A program made the translations under genes and the position numbers. A stretch of 64,000 nt of DNA from contig NZ_CP011883.2 in the NCBI RefSeq assembly GCF_000340435.2, positions 1 through 64,000 on the forward strand, in the 5' to 3' direction. Origin of the DNA: Mycobacterium haemophilum DSM 44634 (GTDB lineage: Bacteria > Actinomycetota > Actinomycetes > Mycobacteriales > Mycobacteriaceae). Below the pieces are notes generated by a model that was not told the origin of the DNA, searched no databases, and saw only the letters and a list, made by a program, of their open reading frames with translations. Positions within the stretch are counted from its first letter, which is position 1. Each line of letters starts with the position of its first letter. Of this stretch, positions 33,297 to 40,885 are shown piece by piece.

Positions 33297-34982
33297 TCAA
33301 TGAATGCGAACGATGATCTCGGAGTGGCCTAAACGGATCACGTCGCCATCGGCCAACTGCCACTCTTGTACCGGCGCATTGTTGACGGTGGTGCCGTTCG
33401 TGGAGTTGAGGTCGGAGAGGAGCGCGACCTGTCCATCCCAGCGGATTTCCAGGTGTCGGCGTGACACACCGGTGTCGGGCAACCGGAACTGGGCGTCCTG
33501 TCCGCGGCCCACGATGTTGGAGCCCTCACGCAGCTGGTAGGTCCGGCCGCTGCCGTCGTCGAGCTGCAGGGTGACCGCGCTTCCTGGTGCCCCGTAGCCG
33601 CCTTGCCCGTAGCCTCCATATCCGCCGCCCGCCGGTTGGCCATAGTCACTAGCGGCTCCTGGCTGGCCTCCTAACTGGCCATAGTCGTAGTCGCGGCCGG
33701 CGGGCTCGGCGTACCCACCGCCGGAAGGCGCATACACTCCGCCCGGCGGGCTTTCCGCGTATTGGGTGTAGTCCTGTTGTCCGTAGTCCTGCCTGCCGTA
33801 TCCGGGGCCGCCCTGCTGATACCCCTGGTCGTACCCGCCTCCCTGGTCGGGGTAAGCCGGACGTTGTTCAGGCGGAGCGGGGGGACCTGAGGGGGCATAG
33901 CCAGCCTCATCCTGGCGAGCTGGCCCGCGGCCATAATCCCCGTACCCGCCGTAGCCCGGCTGGCCACCGCCTGGAGGGCCGTAGCCGCCCGGGCGATAGC
34001 CCTGGTCGTGACCTTGGCCGCCGTAACCACCAGGAGCTACCGGACGTTGTTCATAGGACGGTGGGTAGCCACCTTGCCCCTGGTCGGGGTAGCTGCGCTG
34101 ATCTTGGTAGCCGCCTTGGTCTTGGTAGCCGCCTTGGTCTTGGTAGCCACGTTGGTCTTGGTAGCCACGTTGGTCGGGGTAGCCGCCTTGGTCTTGGTAG
34201 CCACGTTGGTCTTGGTAGCCGCGTTGGTCTTGGTAGCCGCGTTGGTCGGGGTAGCCGCCTTGGTCTTGGTAGCCGCGTTGGTCTTGGTAGCCGCGTTGGT
34301 CTTGGTAGCCGCCTTGGTCTTGGTAGCCGCCCTGATCTGGACGGCGCGGCGGCGGGTATCCGCCCGGTTCCGGCGGATAGCCGCCTCGGGGGTCCTGCCC
34401 GCCTTGGGGGTCCGCGCCGCGCGGATCGTCTTGCGGCTGGTCGAAGCGGTCGTCGTAGTAGTCATCGCCTGGGCGCCCCTGCCCTTGACCTCCGCGGTAA
34501 CTCGAATTGTCAGTCATCGGTGGTACTCCTGGTTCTGCGCTGAACGCCTGATTAGATTGTGGCCGGACGGGATCGTTAACCGTCGGGCGGGGCTCGACAT
34601 CGGGGTTGACAGCACCGCGGGCGCGGAGCTGCCCGGTGTGCAGATTCGATGACTGCTCGAACCGGACGACCACATCACCATACGTTTGCCACCCCTGTTC
34701 ATGGATATAGTCAGCCAAGTCGCTAGCGAAAGCGCTCGACGTGAGGCCCGGGTCGGCTTCCACCTTCTCAAGGTCGTGAACACCGAGGGTAATGATGTAT
34801 TCGTTGGGCGCCAAAAGGCGATTTCCCTGCAGTGACCGGACGCCGTCGGCGGCTTCACGGCGCAACAGGGCTTCGACCTCTTGCGGAACGATCGATCCCC
34901 CGAACATCCGGGCAAACGCATCGCCTACGGTCGACTCGAGCTTGCGCTCGATGCGCTGCACGAGCCCTCTTTGGCTACTCAT
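33297..34982 (-). CDS. fhaA: FHA-domain protein FhaA with expanded glutamine/tyrosine repeat
   Basis: FhaA binds phosphorylated pseudokinase MviN (MurJ) and restrains late peptidoglycan steps. The 561-residue protein has an N-terminal DUF3662 domain (about 1-125, with GLVQRIERKLESTVGDAFA), a long low-complexity linker (130-460) and a C-terminal FHA domain with SNIVGRGQDAQFRLP, GVSRRHLEIRW and DLNSTNGTTVN. The linker includes fourteen hexapeptides of the GYQDQ(G/R) type (residues 219-302), making it longer than the 527-residue M. tuberculosis form. It probably heads the fhaA-to-pknB operon, with a 121-bp gap before fhaB. Confidence 0.95.
   Translation of the reverse strand: MSSQRGLVQRIERKLESTVGDAFARMFGGSIVPQEVEALLRREAADGVRSLQGNRLLAPNEYIITLGVHDLEKVEADPGLTSSAFASDLADYIHEQGWQTYGDVVVRFEQSSNLHTGQLRARGAVNPDVEPRPTVNDPVRPQSNQAFSAEPGVPPMTDNSSYRGGQGQGRPGDDYYDDRFDQPQDDPRGADPQGGQDPRGGYPPEPGGYPPPRRPDQGGYQDQGGYQDQRGYQDQRGYQDQGGYPDQRGYQDQRGYQDQRGYQDQGGYPDQRGYQDQRGYQDQGGYQDQGGYQDQRSYPDQGQGGYPPSYEQRPVAPGGYGGQGHDQGYRPGGYGPPGGGQPGYGGYGDYGRGPARQDEAGYAPSGPPAPPEQRPAYPDQGGGYDQGYQQGGPGYGRQDYGQQDYTQYAESPPGGVYAPSGGGYAEPAGRDYDYGQLGGQPGAASDYGQPAGGGYGGYGQGGYGAPGSAVTLQLDDGSGRTYQLREGSNIVGRGQDAQFRLPDTGVSRRHLEIRWDGQVALLSDLNSTNGTTVNNAPVQEWQLADGDVIRLGHSEIIVRIH
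34077..34328 (-). repeat. 18-bp coding minisatellite in fhaA
   Basis: About fourteen 18-bp units of the CCTTGGTCTTGGTAGCCG type (plus-strand view) encode GYQDQ(G/R), GYPDQR and SYPDQG hexapeptides. All units keep frame. Near-identical units favour slippage, so copy number may vary among strains. Confidence 0.9.
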
Positions 34983-35236
34983 CGTTTAGCGCTCGCCCGC
35001 ACTTGCTCTTGCATATCGCCGGCGCAAGGCAAACGTTTTGCCCGCATGTCGTATCACCCAAGCATGGTATCGGCACATCGCGACGCTGCGGCACCGTGGG
35101 AATTCTGAGAATCGCATCGAGGCAGCTCAGAAGCGTCTGGACAGCGGTCCCCCTGATGTCGGAAGGCCTGGCAGATGCGTGCAGGTTCGTTGGGTCGCGC
35201 GGCTACTACAGTGGTATGGTCCATCGGTTGCCTTTC

Positions 35237-35319
35237 GGGCGAGTGGCGGAATGGCAGACGCGCTGGCTTCAGGTGCCAGTGTCCTTCGGGACGTGGGGGT
35301 TCAAGTCCCCCTTCGCCCA
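35237..35319 (+). tRNA. leuT: tRNA-Leu (CAG anticodon)
   Basis: The 83-nt class-II tRNA has acceptor GGGCGAG pairing with TTCGCCC, the long variable arm typical of leucine (TGTCCTTCGGGACGT), anticodon CAG in CTTCAGGT, and T-arm GGGGGTTCAAGTCCCCC. CCA is not encoded. The genes that follow differ from M. tuberculosis, so this may be a variable insertion point, though no att repeat was seen. Confidence 0.97.
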
Positions 35320-35349
35320 CGCTGTGATGAGTCGAATCATGGGTTACAG

Positions 35350-35376
35350 ATTTCTCCGGCTATTGGCCGGAGAAAT
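35350..35376 (+). terminator. Intrinsic terminator after tRNA-Leu
   Basis: A perfect 10-bp stem, ATTTCTCCGG with CCGGAGAAAT, and a 7-base loop are followed by TTGTTTGG. It lies 31 bp beyond the tRNA end and is the obvious tRNA terminator. Confidence 0.75.
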
Positions 35377-35462
35377 TTGTTTGGTCGGCGCGGATAAGAT
35401 GCCGCCCGGCCGGCAATTAATCTGAATGGCTAACAGCGCCAGCACAATTGGCATGGCTTCGC

Positions 35463-35879
35463 TTATGCGGTTACCGGGACGATGTATGTTCCGTGGCCTT
35501 CGATGACCAGGTCGCCGGTGAACCGCAAGACTTCGCTGACCAGCTTCTCGTCTTGGTTGCGGTACACGATCACGATGGTGTCGATTCCCTGGTAGATGCC
35601 CTCGACGACAAACCGGAGGTTGGGAATACGCTGCAACGCGAGGGTCCAGTAATGCCGCAATGCGGGCTTGCCAGAGAGGACGCCGGCCGTTTCCGGCAAA
35701 AGCTCGGCGGCTACCGGTGACGTGAACACCACGTCCTCATGAAAATGCTGAAGGACCGACTCCACGTCGCGGGCATTCCACGCTGCTGCCCACTGCATGC
35801 CAAACGTAACCGGATCGACGTTCACAGGGGCACTGTAGTGGCGGCAGCGGTAGCGACCCAACCGCTTTTCGATGACCAT
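35463..35879 (-). CDS. SnoaL/NTF2-like protein
   Basis: The protein of 138 residues has one NTF2-like cone fold: VTFGMQWAAAWNARDVESVL, FHEDVVFTSP, SGKPALRHYW and a closing pair of strands (VIVYRNQDEKLVSEVLRF). This fold covers polyketide cyclases, ketosteroid isomerases and many uncharacterised proteins, so no reaction is assigned. ATG 35879 is chosen because AGGAGGT lies at the right distance; GTG 35825 would start nearer the domain. No equivalent lies at this place in M. tuberculosis. Confidence 0.75.
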   Translation of the reverse strand: MVIEKRLGRYRCRHYSAPVNVDPVTFGMQWAAAWNARDVESVLQHFHEDVVFTSPVAAELLPETAGVLSGKPALRHYWTLALQRIPNLRFVVEGIYQGIDTIVIVYRNQDEKLVSEVLRFTGDLVIEGHGTYIVPVTA

Positions 35880-36077
35880 GCCGTGATACCTCCTGCCGCA
35901 TTCGATTGAACACAAAGCGACGGACACCAAGGCCTGGAGAGCATCTCGATAGAGATCGAAAGCGTCACGGCCAGACCAACTTTCGATTTGGTGCACTGAC
36001 GCATGACCCGTTCGACGATCCAACCGCGACGCGTTGGTCGTGGCAGCAGCGCCCGACCAGTCAGACGACATGCAGAC

Positions 36078-37427
36078 TCACGGAGGGAGCAGGCGTCGTT
36101 TCTGCTCGGTGAATTCCTCCTCAGTAAGGATTCCCGCATCGCGCAGGGAGGCCAGTTCACGTAGCTCTGTGGCAATACCCGTTATCGGGCCGCCCGGCGC
36201 AGTCGGCGGCGGTTCCGCCGGCTCCCGCGTCGTCCCTCCGATCCGCTCCCGGATTCGCTCCAGGCGGCCCGGGCCACCTGCACCGGCACCGGCAGCGCCA
36301 GCAGCGCTGGTGGTGCCGGCCATCGCCCGTCCAGCCATACCCGCCAGGGCCATCTGACCGAACAGGCTTCCGACACCGCCGGCGGACGCCTCCGCGGCGG
36401 CGCCAACGCTGGTTGCCGGCAGCGCGACCGCGAGCAGACGTGCCTCCGGGGCCGCTGTGGCCCAGCTGGTCGGCACGGACAGTCCCCCGATTGAGCCCGC
36501 TTCGCCCAGGGCCGCGATAGCCGGCGAACCGGGGTTCGTGAGTACCGGGAACGGCGTTGGGGGCGCGGGCCCTGTGCCTGGGAAGGTCTGGATCCCCGCC
36601 CAGCCACTAATGATGTCGTCGGTGTGGGCTGAAATGTCATAACCGAGAAGGTCGTAGGCAAAAGCTGGCAGCCCCAAGCTGTCTACTGGTGCCTCGAAAA
36701 GGATGGCAACCAGGTTCCCCAACAGGTCTAGCACGTCCTGCGGCGTCACCGCAGCGGGTAGTGCTTGTGCCGCCAGCGCCTGCAGCGCGTTAGGTACCGC
36801 GGCCGCCGCTTGTGGAACGCTCGCCACGATGCGTTGCGCGTTGCCCGCGGAGGTACCTGCCGCTTGAGCAACCGCGGCGGCTTCGCCCGCCTGCCCGCCC
36901 GGGTTGGTACTGGACGGCGGCGGGGTAAACGACGTCAGCGATGTGGCCGACGCCGACGCGTTCGCATAGCTGTACATGGCGCCGGTATCTTGGGCCCACA
37001 TCTCGGCGTACAGCATTTCGGTGGCCGCTATCAACGGGGCGTTCTGGCTAAAGAAGTTCGTCGCCACCAACACCATCAGCAGGCTGCGGTTGGCTGCCAC
37101 CACCGGCGGTGGCACCGTTTCCGAGAACGCCGCCTCATAGGCGGCGGCCGCTGCGATGGCCTGGTTTGCCGTCTGTTCGGCCAGTTCAGCGGTCATGCTC
37201 AGCCACGCCACATACGGTGCGACTGCGGCAGTCATTGCCGCCGCTGCTGGGCCCAGCCAGGGCCCAGCGATCAGTCCGCCGATTGCTGCTTGATACGAGC
37301 TTGCGGTCGAGTGCAGTTCCGCGGCCAGCGTTCCCCAGGCTGCCGCAGCCGCCAACATAGGTCCCGCGCCAGGGCCGGCATACATCCGGGCGGAGTTGAT
37401 CTCCGGCGGTAGTGATGCGAAGTCCAT
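36078..37427 (-). CDS. PPE family protein (SVP subgroup) with C-terminal SHOCT motif
   Basis: PPE proteins are type VII secretion substrates. The 449-residue protein begins MDFASLPPEINSARMYAGPG, with the PPE motif at residues 7-9, a WxG-like turn (GPWLGPAAAAM) and the 180-residue PPE helical domain. The SVP signature GGLSVPTSWATAAP is near 315. The C-terminus (about 415-449) reads ELASLRDAGILTEEEFTEQK, a SHOCT module, which is unusual after an SVP region. There is no PE gene upstream. GGAGG precedes ATG 37427. The substrate system is unknown; SVP-type PPEs usually travel through ESX-5. Confidence 0.9.
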   Translation of the reverse strand: MDFASLPPEINSARMYAGPGAGPMLAAAAAWGTLAAELHSTASSYQAAIGGLIAGPWLGPAAAAMTAAVAPYVAWLSMTAELAEQTANQAIAAAAAYEAAFSETVPPPVVAANRSLLMVLVATNFFSQNAPLIAATEMLYAEMWAQDTGAMYSYANASASATSLTSFTPPPSSTNPGGQAGEAAAVAQAAGTSAGNAQRIVASVPQAAAAVPNALQALAAQALPAAVTPQDVLDLLGNLVAILFEAPVDSLGLPAFAYDLLGYDISAHTDDIISGWAGIQTFPGTGPAPPTPFPVLTNPGSPAIAALGEAGSIGGLSVPTSWATAAPEARLLAVALPATSVGAAAEASAGGVGSLFGQMALAGMAGRAMAGTTSAAGAAGAGAGGPGRLERIRERIGGTTREPAEPPPTAPGGPITGIATELRELASLRDAGILTEEEFTEQKRRLLPP

Positions 37428-37819
37428 CGCTCATCCTCCCATCGGTGAGCTGGGCCGTCTATCGCTGGCGGTTGGGGGTGACGGCAAACGAGGCAACAGT
37501 ACCGTCGGCGCCGCGACTCCGCGCGCCGAAATTTTTGCTCGCGGCGCTGGTGGTTGGGTCGGCAGCCGCATGTCCAGCTGTCCGACTAGCACACGTCAGT
37601 CCAGGTACAGAGGCAGACGGTGACGCTCACGAAAGGGCGGGGGACGAAGACCTGGGCCTTTGCAGTTGCGCCGATATTGGCCAGCGCGCATGCCAACGAG
37701 TTGCTGGAAAGCACGATACTGTGTTTTTGGTCACCCGGAGCCAACCATCGCAGCGACTCCCCGACTGGGTGCGCAGCCATTTCCCGTAGCGCTGCGCTGG
37801 CTCCGCGGAGGTTCATCCG
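37428..37819. other. 392-bp spacer with one doubtful small frame
   Basis: A minus-strand frame at 37586-37816 (76 codons, MNLRGASAALREMAAHPVGE...) begins two bases after the GNAT stop but has no ribosome site and no recognisable domain; it may be a remnant. The rest, up to the PPE ribosome site near 37435, shows no gene. Confidence 0.4.
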
Positions 37820-38155
37820 CTACGGCTGCGTCTGCACCCACTCTTGGACTTCGGCGGTGACCGGGTCGGTGATGGCGGCGAACTCTGGATGTCGTTCGAT
37901 CACGTGGGCGACCATTGAGCACAACGGGACGATGCGCTTGCCGTCCTCGCGGGTGGCTGCCAACGCCTCCATGATGAGAATGGTCGCCAGGCCGCGTCCG
38001 CCAAAGTCTGGATCAATCACGGTGTGGTAAAAGACGCGCTGATCATCACGGTCGGCGACATCAGCGTGACCGACGGTTTTGCCTTCGACGGCGATAGTGT
38101 AGTGGCGATCCAGCGTGTTGACAGCGACTTGTGCCCCGGTCTTATCGGTAGTCAT
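37820..38155 (-). CDS. Small GNAT-type N-acetyltransferase-like protein
   Basis: The 111-residue protein matches the short GNAT subgroup (Gcn5-related, YjdJ-like): a beta-strand start YTIAVEGKTVGHADV, the acetyl-CoA loop DPDFGGRGLATILIMEAL (an R/Q-x-x-G-x-G/A variant) and CSMVAHVIERHPEF. Substrate unknown. Its ATG overlaps the pirin stop as ATGA, so both are made from one transcript. Confidence 0.82.
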   Translation of the reverse strand: MTTDKTGAQVAVNTLDRHYTIAVEGKTVGHADVADRDDQRVFYHTVIDPDFGGRGLATILIMEALAATREDGKRIVPLCSMVAHVIERHPEFAAITDPVTAEVQEWVQTQP

Positions 38156-39144
38156 GGGGATTCCTCTTGCTTCGTCGGTGGCGGTATCGGTCGAGGCTTT
38201 AGCCGGGTGGTGGGCAGTGGCGGGGCAGGCAGTCGGGTGACTGAACCCTGGTAGCCCTCAACGGCGCCGAACCGTTGGTCGGCGTCCTCCCAGAGTTGCC
38301 GGTAGCGGACGATCTCGTCATGGCTGCGTCCGAGGAAGTTCCACCACATCAACAGCTCGTCGGTGAAAGGGGTGCCGCCCAGCAGCAAAACTCGGGCGGG
38401 CAGCTCGCCAAGATTATGCAAGTGCAGTGCGGTGCTGCCGGGGCCTTGGTATCCCAGGTCGGCACGCGCCAGCGTGGTCTCACCCATATCGACGGTGCCT
38501 GAATCGCACAGCACGCCGTGTTCGAATGCCGGGTCGATGCCGATATCCAGCTGAGCCTTCGCGTCGAGGTCGATTTGTGCACCGAGCAGTGGTGTGAAGG
38601 TATGCACCGGCGAACGGTCGCCGGCCAATTCGCCAAGAAATACCCGCGCCACCGCGCCCGGCAGCGAACTCGGTGTGGGCACGTAGTGGGCGAAATCACG
38701 CCCGGTGTTACGGTCGGCGCTGGGCAGTGCCACCCACAGTTGGACACCGTGCAGAATCGCGACTGCCCGCTGGTCTGCGTTGACCGATACCTCAGAGTGA
38801 CAGATACCCGCGCCCGCGGTCATCAGATTCAGCTCGCCGGGCCGCACCAGAGCATGCACGCCGGCGCTATCGCGGTGCTCCACTTCCCCACCGAACAACC
38901 AGCTTATTGTTTGTAGTCCGGTGTGCGGATGCGGCGGGACGTCCATGCTCGCCGACACCGGGCCGTAGTGGTCGATGAAACACCACGCACCGATCAGCGA
39001 GCGTTGTCGTTGCGGAAGCGTTCGTTGCACCCGGATAGCGCGGGGTCCGCCCAGTGGAACCTCCCGTGGATGTAGCACCTCGATACCGGCGACCCGCGAA
39101 GCGCTGCAGGTGACTTCGGGCGGAGCGGTTTCAACGTTGCTCAT
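38152..39144 (-). CDS. Pirin family protein
   Basis: Pirins are bicupin iron proteins; some act as quercetinases or transcription cofactors. The 330-residue protein has the pirin N-cupin: RSLIGAWCFIDHYGP, the metal ligands in PPHPHTGLQTISWLFGGEVEHRD, and GELNLMTAGAGICHSEVS, then a C-terminal cupin with GTPFTDELLMWWNFLGRSHDE. ATG 39144 is chosen for its GAAGG ribosome site; an upstream start at 39204 would add 20 atypical residues. It forms a two-gene operon with the GNAT gene. Confidence 0.88.
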   Translation of the reverse strand: MSNVETAPPEVTCSASRVAGIEVLHPREVPLGGPRAIRVQRTLPQRQRSLIGAWCFIDHYGPVSASMDVPPHPHTGLQTISWLFGGEVEHRDSAGVHALVRPGELNLMTAGAGICHSEVSVNADQRAVAILHGVQLWVALPSADRNTGRDFAHYVPTPSSLPGAVARVFLGELAGDRSPVHTFTPLLGAQIDLDAKAQLDIGIDPAFEHGVLCDSGTVDMGETTLARADLGYQGPGSTALHLHNLGELPARVLLLGGTPFTDELLMWWNFLGRSHDEIVRYRQLWEDADQRFGAVEGYQGSVTRLPAPPLPTTRLKPRPIPPPTKQEESP

Positions 39145-39200
39145 CGTCGACCCTTCGTCATGGGCGTGGTACGGCGCCGACACCGCGACAGTACTCGTCG

Positions 39201-39483
39201 TCATCGGCCGGGCGGCCGCAGCAGCTTCATGGCGACGTCACTGGTGGTGAGGGCTTTGGCAAGTTCGTGCTCGAGTTCCGCTTGTTCACCAAGCAGATTG
39301 GCTCCCGGAACCCGAACACCATCGAACCGCAATTCGGCGGTGTGGGAGGCCCGGCAGCCCAAGCCGGCACCACGAACAGCGCCTAACCGTGATGGCCGAG
39401 CTCTTTGTCGACGACCGCGTTGACCACATGCACAGTGGCATACCGCCGTTGCTGATCCACATTCTGTGGCCGTCGATGATCCG
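39201..39483 (-). pseudogene. Acyl-CoA dehydrogenase fragment, frameshifted
   Basis: Pieces of the acyl-CoA dehydrogenase middle domain appear in order but in different frames: IIDGHRMWISNGG near 39440-39480, then YATVHVVNAVVDKELGHHG followed by an in-frame stop and ALFVVP, then GCRASHTAELRFDGVRVPGA near 39285-39345 and LLGEQAELEHELAKA. At least two frameshifts and a stop separate them, and both ends of the gene are missing, so it is a dead remnant between pirin and whiB5. Confidence 0.75.
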
Positions 39484-39530
39484 GTCGTACCGTCTGGCTG
39501 GTTCCGCAAACTGCCCCGTCGACGATGTCG

Positions 39531-39947
39531 TCAGGCGGCCGAACGAGGGCCAACGTGTGCGATCGGCAAGTGCAACACGACTGCGGCCACCGCAATGGCG
39601 TCGTGTTCGTGGTGCGCCAGCAGCGCTGCGTTCTCGGGTAGCTGGCGCGAGTTGATTTCGCCCGCGGCGATCCGCCGCAACACCTCATGGGCCTGCGCGA
39701 GCTGTTCGCGCTTGCGGTACTGGCCGCCGGGCAGCTTAACGCCAGCCCAGACTCCATACTCTTCGCGATGCGCAATTGCGTGTTGGGCACACAGACGCTG
39801 CTGCGCCAGTGGGCAGCGGCGCAGGCATTGGATCCGAGCCTCGGTGGCGGACCGTTCATAGGCACGCGCCTTGGCGGCGCCGTCACCGCCGTCGTCATCG
39901 GGGTAGCCGAACCATAGTTCCGGGTTAGCTGCGCACGGGTGTCCCAT
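39531..39947 (-). CDS. whiB5: Iron-sulfur transcription factor WhiB5
   Basis: Wbl proteins bind a 4Fe-4S cluster and regulate transcription. The 138-residue protein is the WhiB5 orthologue: Cys5 in GHPCAANPELWF and Cys41, Cys45 and Cys53 in IQCLRRCPLAQQRLC, a CX3CX7C spacing instead of the usual CX2CX5C, then the GVWAGVKLPGGQYR turn. ATG 39947 is chosen to match the M. tuberculosis N-terminus; the preceding bases contain GGAGG. It is divergent from the XRE regulator next door; in M. tuberculosis WhiB5 is reported to affect type VII secretion genes, which fits this location. Confidence 0.94.
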   Translation of the reverse strand: MGHPCAANPELWFGYPDDDGGDGAAKARAYERSATEARIQCLRRCPLAQQRLCAQHAIAHREEYGVWAGVKLPGGQYRKREQLAQAHEVLRRIAAGEINSRQLPENAALLAHHEHDAIAVAAVVLHLPIAHVGPRSAA

Positions 39948-39981
39948 CTGTCGGCCTCCCTTGTTAGAGCGAAACGTAGTC

Positions 39982-40042
39982 AAAAGCGTATACGCACTGG
40001 ACGGGCCTTCGCAAGAGAATGACGATAAAAACGTATACACAC
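39982..40042. promoter_or_regulatory. Paired ACGTATAC operator-like repeats between whiB5 and the XRE gene
   Basis: AAAAGCGTATACGCAC (39982-39997) and AAAAACGTATACACAC (40027-40042) are 16-bp repeats with two differences, 45 bp start to start. The first contains the perfect palindrome GCGTATACGC. Their place in a divergent promoter region next to an XRE regulator and a WhiB gene makes autoregulatory binding likely, but unproven. Confidence 0.5.
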
Positions 40043-40096
40043 ACACAGGGTTGGCTTGAGGGCTGTGTAATATCCGGTCTATGGCCGGAGCGTGCG

Positions 40097-40885
40097 TTGA
40101 GCCGTGAGTCGGCGGGTGCTGCCATCCGCGCGCTGCGCGAATCGCGCGACTGGTCACTGGCGGACTTTGCGATCGCGACCGGCGTCAGCATCATGGGACT
40201 GAGCTATCTAGAACGCGGTGCCCGCAAACCGCATAAAAGCACAGTTCAAAAGGTTGAAAATGGGCTTGGCCTACCGCCTGGCACCTACTCGCGGCTTCTA
40301 GTGGCTGCTGATCCCGATGCCGAGCTGGCCCGACTAATTGCCGTGCAGCCCCTCGAGGCGACGTCTGCGCGACGTGCCGGTGCGGTGGTTGCGGACCGCC
40401 ACAGCGACACAGAAGTGCTGGAAGGCTACGCCGAAGCGCAACTCGATGCCATCAGATCCGTCATCGATCGTCTCCCAGCGACGACATCAAACGAATACGA
40501 GACGTATATTCTATCTGTGATCGCGCAGTGCGTGAAAGCGGAGATGCTCGCCGCCAGCTCGTGGCGGGTGGCGGTGAACGCCGGCGCCGACTCGACGGAC
40601 CGGCTCATGGAACACCTACAGGCGCTCGAGGCGACACGCAGCGACCTGCTAAATCGGATGCCGACGAGCTTGGGCGCGCGGTTCGATCGGGCATGCGCGC
40701 AATCGTCGTTGCCGGAGGCGATCATCGCTGCGCTACTTGGCGTCGGTAATGACGAAATGTGGGATATCCGCAACCGGGGAATCATCCCGGCGGGAGTGCT
40801 CCGGCGCGTTCGCGCTTTCGCCGATGCGGTCGAGTCGACGAGCCAGGCCGCGGCAGACAACGACAGCGCGGAGGGGAACTCGTGA
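40097..40885 (+). CDS. XRE-family transcriptional regulator (Rv0023 homologue)
   Basis: The 262-residue protein has an N-terminal helix-turn-helix (AIRALRESRDWSLADFAIAT, GLSYLERGARKPHKSTVQKV; about 8-70) and a helical C-terminal region of unknown ligand. It is close to Rv0023, whose start (MSRESAGAAIRALRE) indicates the TTG at 40097; an ATG at 40019 would add 26 residues. It leads the type VII secretion-associated cluster and overlaps the NlpC/P60 gene by GTGA, so it probably regulates and is co-expressed with the locus. Confidence 0.88.
   Translation: MSRESAGAAIRALRESRDWSLADFAIATGVSIMGLSYLERGARKPHKSTVQKVENGLGLPPGTYSRLLVAADPDAELARLIAVQPLEATSARRAGAVVADRHSDTEVLEGYAEAQLDAIRSVIDRLPATTSNEYETYILSVIAQCVKAEMLAASSWRVAVNAGADSTDRLMEHLQALEATRSDLLNRMPTSLGARFDRACAQSSLPEAIIAALLGVGNDEMWDIRNRGIIPAGVLRRVRAFADAVESTSQAAADNDSAEGNS

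Noticed and set aside
34077..34328. Regularly spaced repeats resembling a CRISPR array
   Set aside because: Units are directly adjacent, 18 bp, in frame and encode FhaA hexapeptides; there are no spacers or cas genes.
34008..34652. 214-codon plus-strand frame rich in Val/Ala/Leu
   Set aside because: It is the antisense reading of the fhaA repeat; its repetitiveness mirrors the minisatellite and FhaA is clearly the real product.
36765..37412. 215-codon plus-strand Arg-rich frame
   Set aside because: Antisense to the PPE domain; composition is a by-product of GC-rich Ala codons.
40759..40881. Upstream extension of the NlpC/P60 gene
   Set aside because: The 41 extra codons overlap the XRE gene and are unlike the homologue; the GTG at 40882 with GTGA overlap is the better start.
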